NCBI RefSeq assembly: GCF_009742725.1
Contig: NZ_WPHG01000001.1
Coordinates: 1,090,001-1,154,000, forward strand
Origin: Nitratireductor arenosus
Lineage (GTDB): Bacteria; Pseudomonadota; Alphaproteobacteria; Rhizobiales; Rhizobiaceae
Reading direction: 5' to 3'
Length of the DNA: 64,000 bases
Below are positions 43,358 through 51,963 of the stretch, in pieces. Below the pieces are notes generated by a model, which made no database searches, was not told where the DNA came from, and saw nothing but the letters and a program-made list of their open reading frames with translations. The position numbers and the translations under genes were made by a program. How positions within the stretch are numbered: the stretch's first letter is position 1; each line of letters starts with the position of its first letter.

Positions 43358-44551
43358 ATGCCTCTGACAGATACCCAAATTAAAGGGCTGCGACCGGCGT
43401 CAAGCCCAGTGAAGCGCAGCGACGGCGGCGGGCTTCATCTGTTCGTGTCCCCGGCCGGCGGTAAATTGTGGCGGCTTTCGTACCGGTATGACGGGAAACA
43501 GAAGACGCTGGCGCTTGGCGCCTATCCTGCCGTGTCGCTGGCCGACGCGCGCCTGAAGAGAGCCGACGCGAAAAAGCTGCTGGAAAGCGGCATAGACCCG
43601 GCACAACAGGCGAAAGTCGAAAAGACCAACAAGCTTATTGCGAGTACCAACACCTTCGCGGCCATCGCCGACGAATTTCTCGCCAAGACAGAACGCGAAG
43701 GGAAAGCCGCTGCAACGTTGACCAAGAAGCGGTGGCTTCTGGGAATGGCTAAGGCCGAATTGGGCCGACGCCCAATCAGCGAAATCAACGCGGCAGAAAT
43801 TTTGGTGCCGCTGCGCAAGGTCGAGGCGCAAGGAAACTATGAAACCGCGCGGCGGTTACGCGCAGTCATCGGACAGGTGTTTCGTTACGCCATTGCCACC
43901 GCAAGGGCTGAGAATGATCCGACATTCGGACTGAAAGGCGCGCTGACTGCGCCCACCGTTACACATCGTGCTGCGCTGACCGAAAAGAAGGCGTTCGGCG
44001 GTTTGCTGCGTGCCATCTGGGGCTATGAAGGCAAGCCGGAAACGCGCGCAGCTCTGCAACTGATGGCGTTGCTTTACCCGCGCCCCGGTGAACTCCGGCA
44101 GGCCGAGTGGAACGAGTTCGATCTCGACGGCGGCGTATGGACGATACCGGTCACACGCACGAAAATGCGGCGCGAGCACAGAAAACCTCTGCCGGCGCCA
44201 GCGGTCGACATTCTTGGCGACCTGCACAAACTTACCGGTTATGGCAGACTTATCCTTCCATCCATTCAATCGCCTCTACGACCGATGAGCGAAAACACGC
44301 TGAACGCGGCGTTGCGGCGAATGGGCTTCACCAGTGCCGAAGCCACCGCGCACGGCTTCCGAGCTACCGCCTCAACGCTATTGAACGAAAGCGGCAAATG
44401 GCTTCCTGACGCCATCGAGGCCGAACTGGCACATGTCGGCGCGGACGAAGTTCGTCGCGCCTATCATCGGGCGGCGTATTGGGATGAGCGCATGAAAATG
44501 GCCGCATGGTGGGCAGACAACATCGAAGCCATGCGCCATCCCATCGATTAG
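43358..44551 (+). CDS. Tyrosine-type site-specific integrase (P4 family)
   Basis: A 397-residue integrase with the DUF4102-type N-terminal arm-binding domain (LTDTQIKGLRPASSPVKRSDGGGLHLFVSPAGGKLWRLSYRYDGKQKTLALGAYPAVSLADAR) and a C-terminal catalytic domain. Catalytic residues are R in PRPGELRQAEW, HGFRATAST (H-x-x-R), a further His in LAHVG, and the nucleophile in RRAYHRA. P4-type integrases insert islands at tRNA 3' ends; this one starts 187 bases after tRNA-Leu and is read away from it. ATG 43358 is the family's N-terminus; upstream codons overlap the arm repeats. Confidence 0.95.
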   Translation: MPLTDTQIKGLRPASSPVKRSDGGGLHLFVSPAGGKLWRLSYRYDGKQKTLALGAYPAVSLADARLKRADAKKLLESGIDPAQQAKVEKTNKLIASTNTFAAIADEFLAKTEREGKAAATLTKKRWLLGMAKAELGRRPISEINAAEILVPLRKVEAQGNYETARRLRAVIGQVFRYAIATARAENDPTFGLKGALTAPTVTHRAALTEKKAFGGLLRAIWGYEGKPETRAALQLMALLYPRPGELRQAEWNEFDLDGGVWTIPVTRTKMRREHRKPLPAPAVDILGDLHKLTGYGRLILPSIQSPLRPMSENTLNAALRRMGFTSAEATAHGFRATASTLLNESGKWLPDAIEAELAHVGADEVRRAYHRAAYWDERMKMAAWWADNIEAMRHPID

Positions 44552-44644
44552 AATGCTATGCTGTTGTGACAATTCGTTTCACCAAGCTGTTGGTCGACGT
44601 TAACGGTTTTTTGCGTTTCGCTTGAATCTCGCTAACGTCCACTC

Positions 44645-45553
44645 ATGGACGCCTTTGATCGTGAAAATATTATTTGGCGGTTGTTGGGAGAAAAGTACCC
44701 AGCGCAAACCGTTGGTACACGTACTTGGGTTGAGACAAAGCAGCCCCTGCTATTAACCCACAATCCAGAGACGGCAATTCAAGAAGAGGCCGCAGTTCGA
44801 TATTTTGAGGAATTAAAAGCCCTGTCCGATGATGAATTATCGGAAAGGCAAGCGAAAGCGGATCGGGAAAAGGTGGAAGAAAACGAGCGCCAATTTTCGT
44901 TCAATAAACCGCACGCAATGGCCGATGAAAAGATATATAGCTATTGGTGCAAGGCCGCCGCTTGGTATGGTGATGAATTTACAGCTCTATTGCTTGCCCG
45001 AAATCCAAAAGTAGTAACTATGGAATCGATTAAAAGGGCAAAAAATTTATCGACATTCGCAAATGAGTTCTTGGATTTGCGGGAGCTTGTATCAAGAGCT
45101 GTTCTGAAAAAGCAGCTATCACGCGCGACGCGACCGGGGTTTGCAATCGCGTGGGCAAAACGAAATCGCATTCCCGTACCGAAAGCGCTGGAGGCCGCAG
45201 TTCGCGAGCACGGGCATCAAGTAGCAGATTGGAAAACAGCCTATGACCAGCAAGCGGCAATAGTCGCTGATCTCAAGGCAAAAATTGCAAAGCTGGAAGT
45301 TGCGGAAACCAAACCGGAACCGACAACAGCTGATCTTGGCATCCGCGAACGGGACAGCCTCCTCAAGATTGTCCTTGGGATGGCAATCAAGGGCTATAGT
45401 TACGACCCAAAGGCAAGCCGCAACCCTACCGCGAAGGAAGTCGCTAGCGATCTCTCCCTGATCGGCCTGCGGCTCGACGAGGACACCGTGCGCAAGTACC
45501 TCGCCGAGGCAAAGGAATTATTGTCCGGAGACGAAACCGAACAAGATCGCTGA
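44645..45553 (+). CDS. Uncharacterised island protein with conserved C-terminal domain
   Basis: A 302-residue protein, AT-rich in codon use and clearly unlike host genes. No enzyme motifs. Residues 1-205 are mostly helical (e.g. YFEELKALSDDELSERQAKADREKVEENERQF), a coiled-coil-like segment lies at about 205-230 (DQQAAIVADLKAKIAKLEVAE), and a C-terminal domain (RERDSLLKIVLGMAIKGYSYDPKASRNPTAKEVASDLSLIGLRLDEDTVRKYLAEAKELL) looks like a DNA-binding or adaptor module found next to integrases in alphaproteobacteria. I do not know its function. No clear ribosome binding site is seen before ATG 44645. Confidence 0.7.
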   Translation: MDAFDRENIIWRLLGEKYPAQTVGTRTWVETKQPLLLTHNPETAIQEEAAVRYFEELKALSDDELSERQAKADREKVEENERQFSFNKPHAMADEKIYSYWCKAAAWYGDEFTALLLARNPKVVTMESIKRAKNLSTFANEFLDLRELVSRAVLKKQLSRATRPGFAIAWAKRNRIPVPKALEAAVREHGHQVADWKTAYDQQAAIVADLKAKIAKLEVAETKPEPTTADLGIRERDSLLKIVLGMAIKGYSYDPKASRNPTAKEVASDLSLIGLRLDEDTVRKYLAEAKELLSGDETEQDR

Positions 45554-45594
45554 AACCGAATTCGGTCAAGCCGAAACCGAACTCGGCCAAAAGC
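45544..45594 (+). repeat. Short direct repeats after the island protein gene
   Basis: GAAACCGAATTCGGTCAAG is followed directly by a near copy, GAAACCGAACTCGGCCAAA (units of 21 bases, three differences), with a third GAAACCGAA just upstream (45532). Possible iterons or regulator sites, or remnants of a longer coding end; nothing further can be read. Confidence 0.5.
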
Positions 45595-45645
45595 TCTATC
45601 GGCTTAGCTAGAACCGCCTCACACCCAACACGACGAGGCGGCATC

Positions 45646-45852
45646 ATGTCGAACTTCACCGAACTTCCCGCAACTGGCTTCATCCGGCTTGCTTCCATCC
45701 TTGCGCCCCACGGCCCGATCCCGGTTAGCAAGTCGACTTGGTGGGCAGGCATCAAGGACGGACGTTTCCCCAAACCGGTCAAGCTTGGCCCGCGTATCAC
45801 GGCATGGCGCGTCGAGGACATTCGCGCGCTGATCGAAACGGGGACGACCTGA
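45646..45852 (+). CDS. AlpA-family helix-turn-helix regulator
   Basis: A 68-residue protein of the AlpA/excisionase group: GFIRLASILAPHGPIPVSKSTWWAGIKDGRFPKPVKLGPRITAWRVEDIRALIE matches the compact winged-helix seen in phage and island regulators. AlpA proteins activate integrase expression or act as directionality factors. GAGGCGGC precedes the ATG. It is followed two bases after its stop by the HTH/zinc-ribbon gene and then the second integrase, suggesting a common module. Confidence 0.88.
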   Translation: MSNFTELPATGFIRLASILAPHGPIPVSKSTWWAGIKDGRFPKPVKLGPRITAWRVEDIRALIETGTT

Positions 45853-45854
45853 AT

Positions 45855-46295
45855 ATGGCCGTCCGCCGGTTCGACCCGCGCAGGATCAAGCGACACCACA
45901 GCTACACCGTGGACGAGGCCGCGCGGACCATCGGCGCGACCAGGGGCACGGTGCGGCGCTGGCTTGACAACGACTTGCCGGCAATCCGCGACCGCAGGCC
46001 GTTTCTGATCCTGGGTGAAGATCTTGCCAACTACATGGCCCGCAGGGCGCGGCCGAAAATCGCCTGCCCGCCTGGCACTTGCTACTGCGTCAAATGCCAC
46101 CAGGCACGGCAGCCTGCCGGCAACATAGCGGAATTTGTGCCCATCAACGCGCATTCAGGCAATCTCCGCGCGCTTTGCCCGGACTGCGGCTATCTCATGC
46201 ACCGGCGTACGTCGTTCAGCCAGCTTGAGGCGATCCGGGGCATTCTCGACGTTGCAGTCATGGAGCGCCAGCCACGCCTAAACGATGGCGGATAA
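45855..46295 (+). CDS. HTH/zinc-ribbon protein of a mobile-element module
   Basis: A 146-residue protein. The N-terminal part has an HTH (YTVDEAARTIGATRGTVRRWLDNDLPAIRDRRPFLILGEDLANYMARR), similar to excisionase-type DNA-binding domains. The second part has CYCVKCH and CPDCGYL, two C-x2-C pairs that should bind zinc. Proteins of this layout occur beside integrases. Function probably lies in recombination control. The gene lies between alpA and the second integrase on the same strand, with short gaps. Confidence 0.78.
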   Translation: MAVRRFDPRRIKRHHSYTVDEAARTIGATRGTVRRWLDNDLPAIRDRRPFLILGEDLANYMARRARPKIACPPGTCYCVKCHQARQPAGNIAEFVPINAHSGNLRALCPDCGYLMHRRTSFSQLEAIRGILDVAVMERQPRLNDGG

Positions 46296-46335
46296 CCCTC
46301 CACCAATGAGCACTTGAGAAAGGACCTGGTTACCC

Positions 46336-47445
46336 ATGCGAAAGCACCATCCCGAGAACGAGCGCACCAAGCGCCGCTATGTCGAATTTCTGAAGCATGC
46401 GAAGCAGCTCTCCGACACCAGCATCGACCAGGCGCTTGCGGCTATTGCGGAGTTCGAGGCGGCGAACGGCTGGCGCGATTTCAGGAAATTCCGCATAGAG
46501 CAGGCGCAGAAATACAAGCGTAGCCTTGCCGAGCGCGCGAACCCGAAAACCGGCAAACCGCTGGCCAAGGCGACCGTCTCGTCGCGGCTGATGGCGCTTA
46601 AAGGTTTCTTCGAGTGGCTGGCTGGGCAACCGGGCTTTCGCTCGAAACTCACCTATTCGGACGCCGAGTATTTCCGGCCGTCTGCCAATGACGAGCGCAT
46701 CGCCAGGGCGGTGCGGGAAAAGCCGGTGGCCAGCGTCGAGGATATCCGTCAGGTGCTTGCCGCCATGCCGGACGCAACCGACATCGAAAGGCGCGACCGG
46801 GCCTTGATCGGTTTCGCGTTGCTTTCCGGCGCGCGCGACAACGCCATTGCCTCAATGTCGTTGAAGCACGTCGATCTCGGCCGGCGCACCGTATTTCAGG
46901 ACGCGCGCGAGGTCCGCACCAAGAACCGCAAGACGTTCACGACCTGGTTCTTCCCGGTGGGCGCCGACATAGAGAAAATCGTCGCCGACTGGATTGCTTT
47001 CCTGACAAAAGAGCGCGGCTTCGGTCCAGACGATCCGCTTTTCCCGGCGACCAAGATCGCGTTGGGCGAAAATGGCTTCGAGGCCGGCGGGCTGGACCAG
47101 AAACATTGGAAGGGCGCTGCCACGATCCGGCGGATTTTCAAGGCGGCTTTCGCGCACGCCGGCCTGCCCTATGCCAATCCCCACAGCTTCCGCAACACGC
47201 TGGCCATGCTGGGCGAAAAGCTGTGCTCCACGCCGGAAGCCTTCAAGGCTTGGAGCCAGAACCTTGGTCATGAGCATGTGCTGACAACCTTCACCAGCTA
47301 CGGCGCGGTGGCCAGCCACCGCCAGGCGGAAATCTTCGACCAGCTCCGCACCCGGCAGGTTGGCGGAGATTCCAGCGTCAAAGTTGCAATTGATCCCGAA
47401 AGCGTGGCAAAGGCTGTAGCGCTGCTTACGGGAAATCCTGTCTGA
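46336..47445 (+). CDS. Second tyrosine recombinase/integrase
   Basis: A 369-residue recombinase unrelated in detail to the first. A SAM-like N-terminal domain (about 1-100, TKRRYVEFLKHAKQLSDTSIDQALAAIAEFEAANGWRDF) is followed by the catalytic domain. Catalytic residues are R in SGARDNAIASM, H-x-x-R in PHSFRNTL, H in LGHEHVLTTF, and Y in TSYGAVASHRQAE. It is encoded 40 bases after the zinc-ribbon gene. Its own attachment site is not apparent, so it may be the relic of a nested element or serve DNA rearrangement inside the island. Confidence 0.93.
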   Translation: MRKHHPENERTKRRYVEFLKHAKQLSDTSIDQALAAIAEFEAANGWRDFRKFRIEQAQKYKRSLAERANPKTGKPLAKATVSSRLMALKGFFEWLAGQPGFRSKLTYSDAEYFRPSANDERIARAVREKPVASVEDIRQVLAAMPDATDIERRDRALIGFALLSGARDNAIASMSLKHVDLGRRTVFQDAREVRTKNRKTFTTWFFPVGADIEKIVADWIAFLTKERGFGPDDPLFPATKIALGENGFEAGGLDQKHWKGAATIRRIFKAAFAHAGLPYANPHSFRNTLAMLGEKLCSTPEAFKAWSQNLGHEHVLTTFTSYGAVASHRQAEIFDQLRTRQVGGDSSVKVAIDPESVAKAVALLTGNPV

Positions 47446-47499
47446 TCTGGCCCGGAAGCAGACCATTCATTGTCAGCGGTAGCCACGACGTGTTCCTTG

Positions 47500-47633
47500 T
47501 TGGCGGTAGCCAAAGAACTCATGAACGCCGTCGAGGTTAAAGAACCCATATCGCGATTGCGCATCCTATGACGCAGCATCGCCTTGATCAGGCCGATTTC
47601 TTCATCCGTTATTGAGCGACGCGGCATCGCCAC
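47500..47633 (-). pseudogene. Truncated HTH-like N-terminus (gene remnant)
   Basis: Reading from ATG 47627 on the minus strand gives MPRRSITDEEIGLIKAMLRH and RMRNRDMGSLTS, which resembles the N-terminal HTH of a longer alphaproteobacterial family (ITDEEIGLIKAML, then RGMRNRDIQF). The similarity stops after about 30 residues and the frame then runs into sequence antisense to the second integrase. It lies just downstream of the type IIG gene on the same strand. Probably the stump of a gene lost from the island. Confidence 0.4.
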
Positions 47634-47637
47634 CTCC

Positions 47638-50600
47638 CTACCGCACCGCCGGATCGATCATGGCGATCTCTTCGGGGGTTAGATGATGCAGGCGGTAGAT
47701 CGTCTGGTTGATCCGGGCTTCAAGCGTTGCGACCTCGGTCTCGGCGGCGGCGATCTCTTCTTGCAGGCGGATCACATCGGCCATGATGTGATCGTCCGCG
47801 CTCAGGGCCACCTTCTTCAACTCGCTCGCGAGCTTCTTGCCCGCCATGTTGGCTGTTACCTCGGTTCGGCTGGCCATAACCTTCCATTGGGCGAGGATGA
47901 ACGGGGCCTGCTCGGGCGGCGGGAAGATCCCTGTGACGACGGGGATACCGTCGATCAGGAAGCGCAGCTCGCCGCGTTCCAGTTCTGCGGATAGCGGCAC
48001 GCCGGGTTTGAGGTGCTCTTCCAGCGCGGCTTGGCGGGCTTCGACCTCGCGGGCGAGACGGTCCTTGGCCCATTTGCGGCGGTCGGTGCCGATCAGGCGC
48101 TTGGGGGCTGCGTCTTTCAACTCGTCCAGGTCGGACAGATCCGGGAACAGCCAGTCGTCCGGGCGAGGCCGGATGCGGACGGACCCCATGCGGCGGTCGA
48201 TGTCGTCCACAGCCTGCCGTCTTTGACCATACAAATTCTGAAGCCGCTCGGCATCCTGCGCGAGTGAGGCGCGATCATCGGCTGGGGAATCAGGGATGGG
48301 AAGCGGCGCGATAAATTGCTTGTTGGCAGACCGAAATTCGCCACGGAACGGTTTGGATATCCGGCGAAATACGAAGTCCGCGGGCAAAGCGTTGATTGCT
48401 GCCGCCAAGAACCAAGGCGATACGTCGCGGGCCGCACCCACCCCGCCTACATCGACATTGTCGAGGTAATATTCTCCGGTCGGATCGACGGTTGCGCTGA
48501 TGTGCGTTACCAATCTCGGCACGATCAGTTTCTCTACATTCTGTTTGCCGATATTCTGGCTGCGACCGAACTGATACCACTCCTCGCTATCGAATTTTCC
48601 ACTCTCACGGGCACGAAGCTCTTCTTCATGTCCCGAGAGATAGGCCCAGGCATTCGGATATTGGGTCCGCATGGTGCTGGCCGGGATAAGACTCGGGCGA
48701 TTTCCGCTCAGACTGTAGGGGAACAGCAGGTAGGTATCGGTCTGCGGCGTCAGATAGCGGCTCGCCTCTGTTCCAGAAACCAGCGGCTTCATGATCTCGT
48801 CTTCGATTTCGACCACGCGCCCACGTTTTGAACCCTTCGGCGGCTTCTCTTCGTAGCGGTTGGGTCCCAGCCGCTTCAGGTGGTAGATGTGATCCGCGCT
48901 CGTGATCAATCCTTGATGAATGCCAGCCGTTACACTCGGATCATCCAGCCGCACTCCGTTGCCCGTCAGCTTGTCGATCAGGTCGCGCTCGCCCCCTGTC
49001 ACCAGCAGCCAGCGGTCGCCGAAGGTGAGCTGGCCATAGGGCAAACGGATGTCGTCGGCCTCCCACGGGCTTTCGGCCACAACCCCGTTCGGAGCCTGCA
49101 CCACGGCCACTTCGTCATTGGGGCGCTTCGAGAAGAACATGAGCGCGGTGTAGACCGTCGCCTCATCGAAAATCTGGTGAGAGCCGAAGTCGATCCAACC
49201 CCAAAGGTAACGGCCAGCCTCAACCACCCCGCGCAGCCCCGCGCCGTATTCGTTCATCTGCCAGACCGACGGGGCGATGTAGCCCAAACGGCCATCGTCA
49301 TTCAGAAGCTGGATGCCCTTTTCGATGAAGGGCAGGTAGAGGTCGAAATTGCCGGTCCGGGTGCTGTGATAGATTCCGCCCTCTTCCGGGTCGCGTTTCA
49401 GGAACGCGGCCATGTCGGCGTGGACCTTGCGGAAATTCTGGAGTTTCACATAGGGCGGGTTACCGACCACCGCGTCGAACCCGCCGCGCTCGAACACACC
49501 GGGAAATGCGGCCTGCCAGTCAAAGGCGTTGATCCGCTCTTTCTCGTCCTCGCTGTAGGGCGCGAGGCCGTTGAAGAACTCCGGCCCGATCAGGCTGTTG
49601 CCGTCGCGGATGTGGTCGTCGAGCGACGACAGCGGTTTGTCGGATCGCGCTGTGTGAAGCCAGAGCGCTAGCTTGGTGATCTCGACCGAGGCCGGGTTGA
49701 TGTCCACGCCGTAGAGATTGCGGCGCAGGATTTCGCGCACGGCGGCATCCGTCCAGTCTTCCTCGGCCATTTTCTGGCCAAGCTGACGGCGCAGATCGCG
49801 GAGCGCCTTCCACTCGTCCAGCAGGTAGACGAGCGTCGTGATCAGGAACGCACCGGAACCGCAGGCGGGATCGACGATGCGGATGTCGCGCAGCTCTGCC
49901 TCGTAGGCGTCAATGGCCTCAAGCGTGGGCAGCTTGTTCCGCTTCTCGGAAGGCCAGCCACAGGCGGCCTTGAGATCGGCAAGGCGGCGGCCCACAGTTT
50001 CATCCACGATGCGTTCCACCACCCATTCGGGCGTGTAGTAGACGCCATCGCGCTTGCGCTTGCTTTCCTTGTTGACCGATTTACGGCCTTCTTCCTCGGC
50101 TTCGAGGATTTCCAGCTCGGTGATCGACTGCTCGAAGATGCGTCCGAGCGTGTATAGGCCGATGCTGCGGTCCGGATCGCGCTTGGCAGAGGGGGCATGT
50201 TCGTCATTGACCACGCCCTCGCCCCAGCTGGAGGCATAGTTGTAGTTCGCGGACAGGTAGAGCAGCGTCAGCTTGTTGGCGGCAAGGCTCGCCTCGTTCT
50301 GGCCCTGCCCGCGCTCGCAGAAGATGCTGTTGGGGATGTGCAGCTTTTCGAGGTTGGGATCGGGCGCGAACAGGCCACCGTTGAACTGGTTAATCTGGTG
50401 GTCGCCAAAGGCGCGTCCATCGTTCATCGCCGTAAAGAGGCGGCGCAGCCATTGCCAGATTTCCCCGCCTTTGGGATCGAAATACTGATCGTCAGCCTGC
50501 CGGATCAGGTAGTCGCGCAGCAGTTGGGGCGGGAAGCCCAGGGCGCGGCCCATGTCTTCGCAGAAGAAAACAAAAATCGCCCGGTCGAGGATTTTCTGAG

Positions 50601-51474
50601 CCATCCGAACCAGCCGCCCATTGGTGCCGGGGAAGCGGTCCGTGTCCGGACTGTTGTGCTCCAGCAGGGTGCGGTAGAGGTGTTCCCGGAAACTGCGATA
50701 CTCAGCGTAGAAGCGGTTCTCCAGCTCGCTTTGGCGAAACCGCTGTTGCTGGATGAGAGAGAGCAGCTGAGCGCGTCCACTGGTGCCGCTGACGATCAAA
50801 GTGTCGCGGTGGAACAGGCGCGAGAACAGGAACCGGTCGAAGCGGCCCTCGTCGGTGTCATCCAACAAGGTAGCGTGTTGGAGCAGGTCTTTCTTTTCGA
50901 TTGCGAAGCTGATGAATTGTCGCTCGCCCCGATCCGCCCAATAGAGGCGGAATTCATTCATGTCGGTGACAATCGCCCAGGTCGGAATGATAGGCTCATA
51001 GCCGAACATTCCTCTTCTGCTGGCATATAAGTAGTCGAGGCCCTGCTTTACCGGCGATCTGGAATTGCCTTTTCGTTTCTGCGGGGCATCGAGGGCGCTC
51101 TTGATGTCTTTGAATTCGACAAGCACCTGCGGGACTGGCGAGGCTTCTTCCGAGGTAAAGAAGCCGAGGGCAGCATCGGCCTCACCCATACCGCCCCGCT
51201 GTCCGGCACCTGCGACCGGGAATGCAGGATAAAGGTTGTAGTTCGCTTCACCACCTGCTTGACCAGCCTGGACGTAACCCCATGTCGCGCGGAAAAATTC
51301 TTCTAGCAGCGCGGCCTGTGCCGTGGTTTCTTTTTGAGTTCCCCGCGCGGCCCAACGCCGGAGCCGTTCAATAAGGTCAGTTTCTTCTGGACTGTCCTTG
51401 AAGGTCTCGTATTCGTGCGCCCATATGGAACGCAAAAAGGATTTCGAAATAAAGGAATTATGAATATCGCTCAT
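47638..51474 (-). CDS. Type IIG restriction enzyme (fused nuclease and N6-adenine methyltransferase)
   Basis: A 1278-residue protein. The N-terminal domain has a PD-(D/E)xK nuclease site: D100 in GEADAALGFF and E120-F-K122 in VLVEFKD. A helical region leads to the adenine methyltransferase domain with YYTPEWVVERIV, motif I DPACGSGAF (535-543), LYGVDINPASVEITKLALWLHT, and motif IV GNPPY (671-675). The target-recognition domain fills about 800-1100, followed by a coiled-coil end (LQEEIAAAETEVATLEARINQ). Such single-chain enzymes both cut and modify, and BREX PglX lacks the nuclease seen here. ATG 51474 (MSDIHNS) is preferred. It is the cargo gene of the island. Confidence 0.9.
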   Translation of the reverse strand: MSDIHNSFISKSFLRSIWAHEYETFKDSPEETDLIERLRRWAARGTQKETTAQAALLEEFFRATWGYVQAGQAGGEANYNLYPAFPVAGAGQRGGMGEADAALGFFTSEEASPVPQVLVEFKDIKSALDAPQKRKGNSRSPVKQGLDYLYASRRGMFGYEPIIPTWAIVTDMNEFRLYWADRGERQFISFAIEKKDLLQHATLLDDTDEGRFDRFLFSRLFHRDTLIVSGTSGRAQLLSLIQQQRFRQSELENRFYAEYRSFREHLYRTLLEHNSPDTDRFPGTNGRLVRMAQKILDRAIFVFFCEDMGRALGFPPQLLRDYLIRQADDQYFDPKGGEIWQWLRRLFTAMNDGRAFGDHQINQFNGGLFAPDPNLEKLHIPNSIFCERGQGQNEASLAANKLTLLYLSANYNYASSWGEGVVNDEHAPSAKRDPDRSIGLYTLGRIFEQSITELEILEAEEEGRKSVNKESKRKRDGVYYTPEWVVERIVDETVGRRLADLKAACGWPSEKRNKLPTLEAIDAYEAELRDIRIVDPACGSGAFLITTLVYLLDEWKALRDLRRQLGQKMAEEDWTDAAVREILRRNLYGVDINPASVEITKLALWLHTARSDKPLSSLDDHIRDGNSLIGPEFFNGLAPYSEDEKERINAFDWQAAFPGVFERGGFDAVVGNPPYVKLQNFRKVHADMAAFLKRDPEEGGIYHSTRTGNFDLYLPFIEKGIQLLNDDGRLGYIAPSVWQMNEYGAGLRGVVEAGRYLWGWIDFGSHQIFDEATVYTALMFFSKRPNDEVAVVQAPNGVVAESPWEADDIRLPYGQLTFGDRWLLVTGGERDLIDKLTGNGVRLDDPSVTAGIHQGLITSADHIYHLKRLGPNRYEEKPPKGSKRGRVVEIEDEIMKPLVSGTEASRYLTPQTDTYLLFPYSLSGNRPSLIPASTMRTQYPNAWAYLSGHEEELRARESGKFDSEEWYQFGRSQNIGKQNVEKLIVPRLVTHISATVDPTGEYYLDNVDVGGVGAARDVSPWFLAAAINALPADFVFRRISKPFRGEFRSANKQFIAPLPIPDSPADDRASLAQDAERLQNLYGQRRQAVDDIDRRMGSVRIRPRPDDWLFPDLSDLDELKDAAPKRLIGTDRRKWAKDRLAREVEARQAALEEHLKPGVPLSAELERGELRFLIDGIPVVTGIFPPPEQAPFILAQWKVMASRTEVTANMAGKKLASELKKVALSADDHIMADVIRLQEEIAAAETEVATLEARINQTIYRLHHLTPEEIAMIDPAVR

Positions 51475-51864
51475 TGGCGATGAACTCCGAAAAAACAATC
51501 ATCGACTTGGAGCTGCACAGAAAGCCTCCTTACTCTCACGCCGCACTATTTCTGTCATGCCTTCCTAACGCAAGGCAGTCAGCAGTTGACCAACTACAAC
51601 AACGTCCCCGCCGCGTTTCGGGCGAACAACTCACCTTCCCGCACATCGCGGTTCAGCATCTCGTCGCTTGCGTGGCCGGTTTTGGGGTCGTATCAGTATT
51701 CGGCAATGGTTCCATCCTTGATGCCCTCAACCGTTTCGTCAATCACGAACAGCCTCCGCGCCGGTTTCGCCACTGCCGCCGCGCAGACCGGTGTTTCGAA
51801 CTTGAAAATCCGCGCCCAAGCCGCAGCTCTTTTGCGCAGGTAGTCCCTGCCGCGTGGATCTCAG

Positions 51865-51886
51865 TTTGTTGGTATTTTTGTTGGTA
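51865..51886 (+). repeat. Right pair of integrase arm-type repeats
   Basis: TTTGTTGGTA, two bases (TT), TTTGTTGGTA: the same direct repeat as at the left end, same orientation, one mismatch over 22 bases. It lies 61 bases inside the attR-like site. Confidence 0.75.
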
Positions 51887-51947
51887 TTCTGAAAATCACA
51901 CGATCAAATTGCCTTAAATATCATAATATTAGTCTGCTAGTTTGACG

Positions 51948-51963
51948 CCTCTCCTGGCACCAA
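51948..51963. repeat. attR-like copy of the tRNA-Leu 3' end
   Basis: CCTCTCCTGGCACCAA matches the tRNA-Leu end CCTCTCCTGGGCACCAA except for one missing G. It marks the right border of the island. The lesion may hinder clean excision. Confidence 0.75.

Larger units (their letters stand above)
43172..51963 (+). mobile_element. 8.8-kb genomic island at tRNA-Leu
   Basis: Bounded by the tRNA-Leu 3' end and an imperfect 16-base copy of it. A P4-type integrase gene is the first gene after the tRNA. Contents: integrase, unknown protein, AlpA, zinc-ribbon HTH protein, second tyrosine recombinase, a gene remnant and a type IIG restriction enzyme. Both ends carry TTTGTTGGTA tandem pairs (43292-43313 and 51865-51886), which would flank the core on both sides in a circular form, as integrase arm sites do. 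Composition is more AT-rich than the host, especially 44552-45540. It is small and has no transfer genes, so it probably relies on a helper. Confidence 0.85.

Noticed and set aside
45544-45594. Tandem GAAACCGAA repeats as a CRISPR array
   Set aside because: Only two full units with no spacers of constant length, and no cas genes in the window.
47638-51474. The large methyltransferase as BREX PglX
   Set aside because: None of the other BREX genes (brxA, brxB, brxC, pglZ, brxL) is nearby and the protein has its own nuclease site, so type IIG fits better.
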